A stretch of 64,000 bases of DNA from Halomonas sp. SpR8 (GTDB taxonomy: Bacteria > Pseudomonadota > Gammaproteobacteria > Pseudomonadales > Halomonadaceae), in contig NZ_JAUAMC010000004.1 in assembly GCF_031010195.1 (NCBI RefSeq), positions 124,001 to 188,000 of the forward strand. Reading direction: 5' to 3'. Positions 44,072 to 51,942 of this stretch are shown piece after piece. How positions within the stretch are numbered: the stretch's first letter is position 1; each line of letters starts with the position of its first letter. The notes under the pieces are model-generated. The model ran no database searches, was not told the origin of the DNA, and worked only from the letters and a program-made list of their open reading frames with translations. The translations under genes were made by a program, and so were the position numbers.

Positions 44072-46924
44072 ATGCGTTTAACTCGCAAAACAGACACCCC
44101 TAAGGCCTCCGGGCTGGGAATTTCCCGCCGCCAATTCCTTAAGCGCAGCGGCGCCGCCACGGGCGGTGTGGCCGCCGTCGGCTTTATGGGCGCACCGATG
44201 ATGCGGCGCTCGGATGCCGCCGACAAAACCCCCGTGCTGGATTCACCGGTCGAGACCAAACGTACCATTTGCTCGCACTGCTCAGTGGGTTGTGGCGTTT
44301 ACGCGGAAGTCCAAGAGGGCATTTGGACCAAGCAAGAGCCCGCCTTTGATCACCCCATCAACCGCGGTGCGCACTGCGCGAAAGGCGCTTCGCTGCGCCA
44401 GCACGGCCACTCCACACGGCGTCTCAAGTACCCGATGAAGCTGGTAGCGGGCGAATGGGAGCGCATGAGCTGGGATGACGCCATTAACGAGATTGGCGAC
44501 AAGCTGCTTGAACTGCGCGAAGAGCACGGCCCGGACAGCGTTTACTGGCTGGGTTCGGCGAAGTTCAACAACGAGCAGGCGTACCTGATGCGCAAGCTCG
44601 CTTCGCTGTGGGGCACCAACAATACTGACCACCAGGCGCGTATCTGCCACTCCACTACCGTGGCAGGCGTGGCGAATACCTGGGGTTATGGGGCGATGAC
44701 CAACTCCCTCAATGATATGCATAACAGTAAGGCGATCCTGTTTATTGGCTCTAACCCTACTGAAGCGCACCCGGTGGCAATGCAGCACATCCTGATCGCC
44801 AAGGAGCGTAATAATTGCGACATTATCGTCGCCGATCCGCGCTTTACCCGCACCGCCGCCAAAGCCAATAAGTATGTGCGCCTGCGTCCCGGTTCGGACG
44901 TGGCCTACATTTGGGGACTGCTGTGGCACATCTTTGAGAACGGCTGGGAAGATAGCGAGTACATCAACCAGCGCGTTTACGGCATGGATGAAGTACGCGC
45001 TGAAGTGGCTAACTTCCCACCTAGCGTCGTTGAAGAGGTCACCGGCGTACCCGAAGCGGAGATGTACGACGTCGCCAAACGTCTCTCCGATAACCGCCCT
45101 GGTTGCGTTGTTTGGTGTATGGGCGGCACCCAGCACACCACCGGTAACAACAATACCCGCGCTTACTGCATTCTTGAGCTGGCGCTGGGGAATATCGGTG
45201 TAGCGGGCGGCGGTGCTAACATCCTGCGCGGTCATGATAACGTGCAGGGTGCTACCGACCTTGGCCTTGGCTGTGATTCATTACCGGGTTACTACGGTTT
45301 GGCGGAAGGCGCTTGGCAACACTGGGCGCAGGTGTGGGATATCGACTACGAGTGGCTTAAAGGCCGTTATGACGATACCGAATACGCCGACGGTAAGCCG
45401 ATGTACACCGCCGGTATTACCGTCTCCCGCTGGGTCGATGGCGTGCTCGAAGAGGACGAAAACATCTCCCAGCGTACTGCGCTGAAAGCGATGTTTTACT
45501 GGGGGCACGCGGTTAACTCCCAAACCCGCGGCGTCGAGATGCAAAAGGCGATGCAGAAGCTGGAGATGATGGTCATTGTTGACCCTTATCCCACCGTTGC
45601 TGCCGTTATGCATGACCGTAGCGATGGCGTTTACTTACTGCCTGCGGCCACCCAGTTTGAAACCACCGGTAGTGTCACCGCGACTAACCGTTCTCTTCAG
45701 TGGCGTGACCGCGTGATCGAACCGTTGTTTGAGTCCAAACCCGACCACGAAATCATGTACCTGTTTGCCCGTAAACTGGGCTTCGGTAATGAGTTGGTCA
45801 AGAACTATCAGATGAACGGCGATGAGCCGCTAATCGACGATATCCTGCGCGAAATTAACAGCGGCATGTGGACGGTGGGCTACACCGGCCAAAGCCCCGA
45901 GCGTCTCAAAGAGCACCAGCAAAACTGGCACACCTTCAGCTTCGAAAATCTGCGCGCAGAGGGTGGCCCGGCGGACGGTGATTACTACGGCCTGCCGTGG
46001 CCCTGCTGGGGCACGCCTGAGTTTAACCACCCGGGCTCGCCCAATCTTTACGATACCAGCGTGCCGGTGATGGAAGGTGGCATGGGCTTCCGTGCCCGTT
46101 TCGGTATCGAGCGTGATGGCGTTAATCTTCTGGCGGAAGGTTCAGCACCAGTGGGCGGTGATATTGACGACGGCTATCCAGAGTTCAATGACCAGTTGCT
46201 TAAAGATTTAGGCTGGTGGGACGACCTTACCGCCGAAGAGAAGCAGGCGGCGGAAGGCAAAAACTGGAAAACCGACCTCTCTGGCGGTATCCAGCGTGTC
46301 ACCATTGAGCATGGCTGCGCGCCCTACGGCAACGCCAAGGCACGCGCCGTGGTCTGGACCTTCCCCGACCAGGTGCCGAAGCACCGCGAGCCGCTCTATA
46401 CCACGCGCCGTGATTTGGTTGAACGCTTCCCTACTTGGGACGATTTCGACTCCATCATGCGCCTGCCGACCATGTACAAAACCATTCAGGATCGCGATAA
46501 CAGCGGCGACTATCCGATAATTCTTACCTCCGGCCGACTGGTTGAGTACGAAGGTGGTGGGGAAGAGACGCGCTCCATGTCGTGGCTAGCCGAGCTACAG
46601 CAGGAGATGTTTGTTGAGATCAACCCGGCGAACGCCAACGATCTGAGTATCAAGGATGGCGACGATGTCTGGGTTGAAGGGGCAGAGGGTGGCCGCGTGA
46701 AAGTCAAAGCCCTGGTCACTCCTCGGGTCGACCGTAACGTGGCGTTTATGCCGTTCCACTTTGGCGGCATGTTCCAGGGCGAAAGCCTGCGCGACCGTTA
46801 TCCGGATGGGTCGGATCCGTACATTATCGGTGAGGCGGCCAATACCGCGACCACCTACGGCTACGACCCGGTGACACTGATGCAAGAGACCAAGTGCACC
46901 ATCTGCCGCATTGAGCGGGCGTAA
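44072..46924 (+). CDS. Formate dehydrogenase catalytic (alpha) subunit, cysteine form
   Basis: A 950-residue molybdenum (or tungsten) bis-MGD enzyme that oxidises formate to CO2 in the periplasm. A Tat motif SRRQFLK lies at residues 18-24. The [4Fe-4S] ligands are C67, C70, C74 and C102. The metal-binding position is Cys192 (RICHSTTVAG), where E. coli enzymes have selenocysteine, and there is no in-frame TGA. VADPRFTRTA, WCMGGTQHTTGNNN and the C-terminal molydopterin-dinucleotide domain (PIILTSGRLVEYEGGG, DGDDVWVEG) are typical. It is followed by its Fe-S and cytochrome subunits. Confidence 0.95.
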   Translation: MRLTRKTDTPKASGLGISRRQFLKRSGAATGGVAAVGFMGAPMMRRSDAADKTPVLDSPVETKRTICSHCSVGCGVYAEVQEGIWTKQEPAFDHPINRGAHCAKGASLRQHGHSTRRLKYPMKLVAGEWERMSWDDAINEIGDKLLELREEHGPDSVYWLGSAKFNNEQAYLMRKLASLWGTNNTDHQARICHSTTVAGVANTWGYGAMTNSLNDMHNSKAILFIGSNPTEAHPVAMQHILIAKERNNCDIIVADPRFTRTAAKANKYVRLRPGSDVAYIWGLLWHIFENGWEDSEYINQRVYGMDEVRAEVANFPPSVVEEVTGVPEAEMYDVAKRLSDNRPGCVVWCMGGTQHTTGNNNTRAYCILELALGNIGVAGGGANILRGHDNVQGATDLGLGCDSLPGYYGLAEGAWQHWAQVWDIDYEWLKGRYDDTEYADGKPMYTAGITVSRWVDGVLEEDENISQRTALKAMFYWGHAVNSQTRGVEMQKAMQKLEMMVIVDPYPTVAAVMHDRSDGVYLLPAATQFETTGSVTATNRSLQWRDRVIEPLFESKPDHEIMYLFARKLGFGNELVKNYQMNGDEPLIDDILREINSGMWTVGYTGQSPERLKEHQQNWHTFSFENLRAEGGPADGDYYGLPWPCWGTPEFNHPGSPNLYDTSVPVMEGGMGFRARFGIERDGVNLLAEGSAPVGGDIDDGYPEFNDQLLKDLGWWDDLTAEEKQAAEGKNWKTDLSGGIQRVTIEHGCAPYGNAKARAVVWTFPDQVPKHREPLYTTRRDLVERFPTWDDFDSIMRLPTMYKTIQDRDNSGDYPIILTSGRLVEYEGGGEETRSMSWLAELQQEMFVEINPANANDLSIKDGDDVWVEGAEGGRVKVKALVTPRVDRNVAFMPFHFGGMFQGESLRDRYPDGSDPYIIGEAANTATTYGYDPVTLMQETKCTICRIERA

Positions 46925-47015
46925 GCTTAGAAAAACTGAGTCTAGAAAAAAAAGACGACCGACCTGACAGCACGACGGTGCGGGAGCTATGCCGCACCGG
47001 GATGAGGAGAACACC

Positions 47016-47630
47016 ATGGCTCAAATGAAATTTATGTGTGACGCCGAACGCTGTATCGAATGCAACGGCTGCGTCACCGCGTGTAAAAATGCCAACGATG
47101 TTGAATGGGGCATTCAGCGTCGCCGCGTGGTCACGCTCAATGACGGCGAAGCGGGCGAAATGTCCATTTCCGTTGCCTGTATGCACTGCGACGATGCCCC
47201 GTGTATGGCGGTTTGCCCCACTGACTGTTTCTACAAAACCGACGACGGCATCGTGCTACATGACAAAGACCTCTGCATTGGCTGTGGTTACTGCCTCTAC
47301 GCCTGCCCGTTTGGCGCGCCGCAGTTTCCCCAGCAGGATGCCTTTGGCGAACGCGGCAAAATGGACAAATGCACCTTCTGCGCAGGCGGCCCGGCCGACA
47401 GCAAAGAAGAAGAGTACGAGAAGTACGGTTCCAACCGCATTGCCGAAGGCAAACTGCCGCTATGTGCTGAAATGTGCTCTACCAAAGCGCTGCTTGCCGG
47501 TGATGCCCAAGACGTTGCCGACATCTTCCGCCAGCGCGTCGTCCATCGCGGCCACAAAGACGGCGCCTGGTCGAATAACCCACAGGCCAGTGCCGACAAC
47601 CTAGCCTATGATGCTGCCCATAAAGGGTAA
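47016..47630 (+). CDS. Formate dehydrogenase iron-sulfur (beta) subunit
   Basis: A 204-residue electron-transfer subunit with four ferredoxin-type cysteine groups: CIECNGCVTACKNAN, CMHCDDAPCMAVCPTD, CIGCGYCLYACPFGAP, and CTFC paired with CAEMC. It should take electrons from the catalytic subunit to the cytochrome b subunit. No signal peptide is seen, so it probably travels with FdhA through Tat. The start is the ATG at 47016, after GAGGAG. Confidence 0.94.
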   Translation: MAQMKFMCDAERCIECNGCVTACKNANDVEWGIQRRRVVTLNDGEAGEMSISVACMHCDDAPCMAVCPTDCFYKTDDGIVLHDKDLCIGCGYCLYACPFGAPQFPQQDAFGERGKMDKCTFCAGGPADSKEEEYEKYGSNRIAEGKLPLCAEMCSTKALLAGDAQDVADIFRQRVVHRGHKDGAWSNNPQASADNLAYDAAHKG

Positions 47631-47641
47631 GGAGGCGTGTC

Positions 47642-48742
47642 ATGAACCTGTTGACTGCACAGGTGCCCGGTGGGGTGCCGCATTCAGGTAAAGGGCTCGC
47701 CCTGGACATTTGGCGCTTTATGCTGGTGGCGCTTGCTCTAGTGCTAAGCCTCGGCTTCACGCAAGTGGCTGTTGCGCAGGCGGATCCTGATCGCGAAATG
47801 ACCACTGCTGCCCCCGGTATTACCGCCGACCAGTGGCGTCAGGTACGCAGTGGAGAGACCGGGCCTAACTACCGTGATTCACGTGCTGATAGTAACTACA
47901 GCCTGATCAATGCAAGCGGTGAAACCTGGCGGCAAATTCGCAACCGCTGGGTATCGCCGTTTGGATTGATTGCGGTATTTGGCATGGCGGCGCTGATCGC
48001 GCTGTTCTACTTCATTGTGGGACGCAAGGAGCTTGAGGCACCGCGTACAGGTCGCCTGTTATTGCGTTGGACGCTGATGAAGCGCGCGCTGCACTGGACG
48101 GTAGCCACGCTGTTTATCATTCTAGCGCTGACCGGCATGACGCTCTTGTTTGGTAAATTTGTATTCCGTCCACTGTTTGGCGATGGGATTTGGGCGTGGA
48201 TGATTGCGGCGACGAAAGTGCTGCATAACTACCTCGGACCGATCTTCGGCATTCTGTTGGTGATACTGCTTGTCAGCTTGATCAAAGAGAATATCCCCAA
48301 AAAGCACGACTGGGTGTGGTTTAAGAAGGGCGGTGGCATGATTGGTAAAAAGCATGTCGACGCCGGTTTTGCCAACGGTGGCGAGAAAGCCTGGTACTGG
48401 ATACTGGCGACGGTCGGTATTCTCGTGGTCGCCAGCGGCTTCGTGCTCGACTTCCCCAACTTCGACCAGAGCCGTGACACCATGCAGTGGGCGAATATTA
48501 TCCACGCAGTGGGGGCACTAGGGCTGACAGCGGTTTCCTTGGGTCATATCTATATCGGCACGCTGGGCACCGAAGGCGCGCTAGAGGGTATGACCACGGG
48601 CTACGTGGACGAGACCTGGGCCAAAGAGCATCACAATTTGTGGTACGAAGAGGTCAAAGACCAAACGTTATCAGAGCAAGAGGTAGCGGCGCGTAAGTCA
48701 GGCGGTGATAGTAGCGAACCATCGGCGACGCGGACCAGCTGA
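47642..48742 (+). CDS. Formate dehydrogenase cytochrome b556 (gamma) subunit
   Basis: A 366-residue membrane subunit. An N-terminal signal (FMLVALALVLSLGFTQVAVAQ) and a periplasmic stretch of about 100 residues precede five hydrophobic helices. Heme-ligand histidines are probable in RALHWTVATLF, VLHNYLGPIF and IIHAVGALGLTAVSLGHIYIG. It anchors the FDH complex and passes electrons to quinone. The long N-terminal extension is usual for the non-enterobacterial form. It ends the operon before a strong terminator. Confidence 0.92.
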   Translation: MNLLTAQVPGGVPHSGKGLALDIWRFMLVALALVLSLGFTQVAVAQADPDREMTTAAPGITADQWRQVRSGETGPNYRDSRADSNYSLINASGETWRQIRNRWVSPFGLIAVFGMAALIALFYFIVGRKELEAPRTGRLLLRWTLMKRALHWTVATLFIILALTGMTLLFGKFVFRPLFGDGIWAWMIAATKVLHNYLGPIFGILLVILLVSLIKENIPKKHDWVWFKKGGGMIGKKHVDAGFANGGEKAWYWILATVGILVVASGFVLDFPNFDQSRDTMQWANIIHAVGALGLTAVSLGHIYIGTLGTEGALEGMTTGYVDETWAKEHHNLWYEEVKDQTLSEQEVAARKSGGDSSEPSATRTS

Positions 48743-48775
48743 TAAGTGCTTAATAAAGTGCTTATCAAGTAGCCT

Positions 48776-48804
48776 AAGACACCGCCTTATGGCGGTGTCT
48801 TTTG
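48776..48804 (+). terminator. Rho-independent terminator of the formate dehydrogenase operon
   Basis: AAGACACCGCC and GGCGGTGTCTT form a perfect 11-bp stem with a TTAT loop, and the stem runs into CTTTTG. It lies 34 bp after the cytochrome subunit stop and before the DUF1244 gene. Confidence 0.88.
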
Positions 48805-48859
48805 TTATGCTGCCTTTTAAGTTAGTTAATAACCCGAAGTCATTTTGAGAGGAACGGTT

Positions 48860-49192
48860 ATGTCAGCGTTTAATGAGTTTGACACGTCTACGCGCACCGA
48901 GCTTGAAGCAGCCGCGTTTCGGCGTTTGCTGCAACATCTGGACGATAATAAAGACGTACAGAATATCGATCTGATGATCCTGGCCGATTTTTGCCGAAAC
49001 TGCTTATCAAAGTGGCTGGTCAGCGCCGCCGAAGCGCGGGATGAAAGCCTCAGCTACGAAGAGGCCCGTGAGTACGTTTACGGCATGCCTTACAGCGAGT
49101 GGAAGGAGCTTTACCAGCCGCCGGCCACCCCTGAACAGATGGCCGCTTGGGAAGCGCACCACGCTAAAAAGAAAGCCGCCAAACAAGGATAA
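48860..49192 (+). CDS. DUF1244 family protein
   Basis: A 110-residue protein matching DUF1244: FRRLLQHLDDNKDVQNIDLMILADFCRNCLSKWLVSAAEARDESLSYEEAREYVYGMPYSEWKELYQ. The function of the family is unknown. The conserved CRNCL pair suggests a possible metal or redox site. GAGAGGA precedes the ATG at 48860. It ends 5 bp before moaB and probably shares its transcript. Confidence 0.87.
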   Translation: MSAFNEFDTSTRTELEAAAFRRLLQHLDDNKDVQNIDLMILADFCRNCLSKWLVSAAEARDESLSYEEAREYVYGMPYSEWKELYQPPATPEQMAAWEAHHAKKKAAKQG

Positions 49193-49197
49193 ATACC

Positions 49198-49719
49198 ATG
49201 AGTGAACCAATGGTGCCGCTTACTATAGCTGTGCTCACGGTTTCGGATACGCGTACCGAAGAGACGGATCGCAGCGGCCAAGCATTAGTCGAGCGCTTAA
49301 CCAGCGCCGGGCATACACTCGCAGAAAAGCGCATTGTGCCTGACGATGTTTACCGAATTCGCGCGGTAGTGGCAGAGTGGATTGCCGATAGCGATATCCA
49401 GGTAGTGATTACTACCGGCGGCACAGGCTTTACCGGCCGCGACTCTACCCCTGAAGCCATCTCGGTGCTGCTGGATAAGCGCATCGAAGGCTTTGGCGAA
49501 CGCTTTCGTCAGCTAAGCGGTGAGGAAATTGGCAGTTCCACCATCCAGAGCCGCTGCCTCGGCGGCCTAGCCAACGCCACGGTAGTGTTCTGCCTGCCAG
49601 GCTCTACCGGCGCTTGCCGCACCGGATGGGACGGCATTCTGGCCGAGCAGTTAGATAGCCGCCACAAGCCCTGTAACTTCGCCAACCTGGTCATCCCAGG
49701 ACGAGGTCAGCATGGCTGA
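49198..49719 (+). CDS. moaB: Molybdenum cofactor biosynthesis protein MoaB
   Basis: A 173-residue MogA/MoaB-fold protein that adenylylates molybdopterin before metal insertion. The N-terminal LTIAVLTVSDTRTEETDRSGQALVERL, the VVITTGGTGFTGRDSTPEAISVLLDKRIEGFGERFRQLS block and FCLPGSTGACRTGWDGILAEQLD are characteristic. It overlaps the second moeA by 8 bp, so the adenylylating and inserting enzymes are made together. Confidence 0.93.
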   Translation: MSEPMVPLTIAVLTVSDTRTEETDRSGQALVERLTSAGHTLAEKRIVPDDVYRIRAVVAEWIADSDIQVVITTGGTGFTGRDSTPEAISVLLDKRIEGFGERFRQLSGEEIGSSTIQSRCLGGLANATVVFCLPGSTGACRTGWDGILAEQLDSRHKPCNFANLVIPGRGQHG

Positions 49720-50917
49720 TTTGCAGCCAATTTCAGCCGCGCTCGAAGCGCTACTGGCTGACGTAAACCCTGTTGGCACTGAGAGCGTGCCGCTAGAAGC
49801 CGCTGCTGGGCGTGTGTTGGCCGAAGCCGTCACTGCGGAGTTGGATGTGCCGCCGTTCGATAACAGCGCGATGGATGGCTACGCCTTGCGCGCCGCCGAT
49901 GCTGGACATTGGCTGCCGGTGAGTCAGCGTATTGCGGCGGGCACGCCTGCCGCTGAGCTTGTGCCCGGTAGCTGCGCGCGAATTTTTACCGGCGGCGAGA
50001 TTCCGCACGGTGCTGACTGCGTGGTGATGCAGGAGCGGGTAGAAGTCGACGGGGAACGTGCGTTGATGCCATCGGGCATACCTAGCGGCGATAACGTGCG
50101 CCTCCGGGGCCGCGACGTGCGTCAGGGGAGTGTGCTGTTAAATGCCGGAGAGCGACTCGAAGCCGCCGCCCTTGGCCACTTGGCGGGCCAGGGCATCACC
50201 CAAGTCAGCGTTCGCCTTCGGCCCCGGGTGGCGCTGCTTTCAACAGGCGATGAAATCATCGATTCTGGTACGCCGCTCAAGCCGGGCCAGTTGTACAACT
50301 CCAACCGGCCAATGCTTAAACGGCTGTTGGAGAACTTTGGGGCCGAGGTGATCAGCACCATCAGCGTGCCGGATAGCTATGACCGCACCGTTGAGCTGTT
50401 GACCCATGCCGCCGCTGAGGCGGATTTAGTGGTGACGACCGGCGGCGTAAGCGTCGGCGAAGAGGATCATGTCAAAGCGGCGCTGGAAGCGATCGGCCAA
50501 TTGGATATGTGGAAGCTGGCGATTCGTCCCGGTAAGCCGTTAGCACTGGGCCGCTTACCCCGTAACGATGGCAGCCAGGCACGCTTTGTTGGCCTGCCGG
50601 GTAACCCTGTCTCGGGGTTTGTCGGCGCTTGGCTGTTTTTACGCCCTCTGCTAGGCGCGATGCTCGACTGCCCGACGCTGAAAACGTTGCCGAGCATTGC
50701 CGCCAGCGCTGGGTTTGCCACCACGACCGGTCCGCGTGAGCACTATATGCGCGTGACACTGCAATTTACGGCAAACGGCGTGACGGCGAAGGCCTTTGAC
50801 GATCAAAACTCTGGGGTGCTTTCGTCATGTATTAATGCCGATGCCTTCGCGGTGATTCCACCCAATAGCACAATCGTCGAGGGCGATATGATTCGCTGTT
50901 TATGGCTGGCGGGCTGA
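49712..50917 (+). CDS. moeA: Molybdopterin molybdenumtransferase MoeA (second copy)
   Basis: A 401-residue MoeA: DVPPFDNSAMDGYALRAAD, CARIFTGGEIPHGADCVVMQE, LLSTGDEIIDSGTPLKPGQLYNSNRPML, VVTTGGVSVGEEDHVKAALEAIG and [22 protein letters not shown]. It is nearer to the classical E. coli form than the copy at 37210-38484, which has AAMDGVAL where this has SAMDGYAL. Having two differing moeA genes within 12 kb suggests specialisation, for example Mo versus W insertion; that is speculation. Confidence 0.94.
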   Translation: MADLQPISAALEALLADVNPVGTESVPLEAAAGRVLAEAVTAELDVPPFDNSAMDGYALRAADAGHWLPVSQRIAAGTPAAELVPGSCARIFTGGEIPHGADCVVMQERVEVDGERALMPSGIPSGDNVRLRGRDVRQGSVLLNAGERLEAAALGHLAGQGITQVSVRLRPRVALLSTGDEIIDSGTPLKPGQLYNSNRPMLKRLLENFGAEVISTISVPDSYDRTVELLTHAAAEADLVVTTGGVSVGEEDHVKAALEAIGQLDMWKLAIRPGKPLALGRLPRNDGSQARFVGLPGNPVSGFVGAWLFLRPLLGAMLDCPTLKTLPSIAASAGFATTTGPREHYMRVTLQFTANGVTAKAFDDQNSGVLSSCINADAFAVIPPNSTIVEGDMIRCLWLAG

Positions 50918-50960
50918 AATTGAGGGCTAGCAGTCAAGGACAAGCGCTAAGTTCTAAAAG

Positions 50961-51380
50961 TTAAGGGCTAAGCTTTCGCGCATCAAGTAGTAGCACCAAC
51001 TGGTGTTGGTCGAAGGCAACACCGCAAAGTGCCGGTGTAAAACGGCGAGCCTGCAGTAGAGGTGGTAAAGGATGCATAGTTGTGACGGGTAACTGTCGTA
51101 GCGTTATATCGCCGTTAACGCCCAACTGCCAGGTGCTTGTTAAATCATTCCGCTGCCGGTTATTGAGTGTCAGCCAGCGATCTGGCGGTAGTTGTTCATG
51201 CGGGGGCGCGTCTGCATGGAGCAACGTTTGGGCGTTCGCCTTGAGCAACCCTTGGGGTTGGTCGGTCATGGCAAGTACATAGCGCGCTTCTAACGCGACC
51301 CAGTATTGAGCGACCTGAAAGATAACCAGCGCTACATGGGCCGTCGTTTGCTGATCGCTATCATGGTGATGTAGGGGCAC
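50961..51380 (-). CDS. Degenerate CheW-like protein
   Basis: A 139-residue protein that I recognise only by weak similarity. VALVIFQVAQYWVALEARYVLAMTDQPQG looks like the first strands of a CheW domain, and FTPALCGVAFDQHQLVLLLDARKLSP looks like the last. The middle is poorly conserved. It starts with GTG 1 bp after the clear CheW gene and is the last gene of the chemosensory operon. Wsp systems carry two CheW-like proteins, so this may be the second one. Confidence 0.6.
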   Translation of the reverse strand: MPLHHHDSDQQTTAHVALVIFQVAQYWVALEARYVLAMTDQPQGLLKANAQTLLHADAPPHEQLPPDRWLTLNNRQRNDLTSTWQLGVNGDITLRQLPVTTMHPLPPLLQARRFTPALCGVAFDQHQLVLLLDARKLSP

Positions 51381-51381
51381 C

Positions 51382-51942
51382 TTAGCCTAATCCCTGCTGG
51401 TAGGCGCCAAATAGCGTCTCTGGGTCAAGCAGGGCAAGTGCTTGACCTTCGTCTATTTGCCACAGAGCACTGACGTAGGGGCGCAGGGTGCTAGAAAGCG
51501 TTTCAGGGGGTGGTTGCAGCATGCTCTGAGTGACATTGCACACATCATCAAGTTGTTCTATACGCACGCCGCTACGTAGCCCCGCACCATTGACCAGCAA
51601 AATCATCCCATTCGCAGTGCCTTCGGGCGAGGCTAAACCGAGTAGTTGATGAAGGCTAATCACCGACTCAATTTTGCCCCGCAGGTGCAGCACTCCCTCT
51701 GTAGAAGCGGGTAGCCCTGGCACGTAATAGATAGGTTGGTCGCTAGGTAGAATCTCACTCACCGCCCTGCCGGGCAGCGCAAAACGTTGGCCATTGAGCC
51801 GGAAGAGCACTAACTGCTGGGTGGGCTCATCGACATCCACCTCTGTCTCTGTATCGCTGTGTGTTGTTAATGCCTCTTCCAACGTCTGAGTGGCAAGCGG
51901 CGGGTCATTCGCTTGGTTGTCGCGTGAATATTCAGCGCTCAT
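51382..51942 (-). CDS. cheW: CheW-type coupling protein of a Wsp-like system
   Basis: A 186-residue protein with a variable acidic N-terminus (about 45 residues) followed by a CheW domain: QLVLFRLNGQRFALPGRAVSEILPSDQPIYYVPGLPASTEGVLHLRGKIESVISLHQLLGL and, later, GVRIEQLDDVC. It links the receptor to the CheA kinase. The ATG at 51942 has GGAG seven bases upstream, and it overlaps the end of the GGDEF gene by 11 bp. Confidence 0.88.
   Translation of the reverse strand: MSAEYSRDNQANDPPLATQTLEEALTTHSDTETEVDVDEPTQQLVLFRLNGQRFALPGRAVSEILPSDQPIYYVPGLPASTEGVLHLRGKIESVISLHQLLGLASPEGTANGMILLVNGAGLRSGVRIEQLDDVCNVTQSMLQPPPETLSSTLRPYVSALWQIDEGQALALLDPETLFGAYQQGLG

Noticed and set aside
44642..44660. Selenocysteine in the formate dehydrogenase
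   Set aside because: The metal-binding position is encoded as an ordinary Cys (C192), and the frame has no internal TGA.
44282..45235. Long open frame antisense to the formate dehydrogenase alpha subunit
   Set aside because: It mirrors a strongly conserved coding frame on the plus strand, shows no recognisable domain, and reflects the high GC third-position bias.
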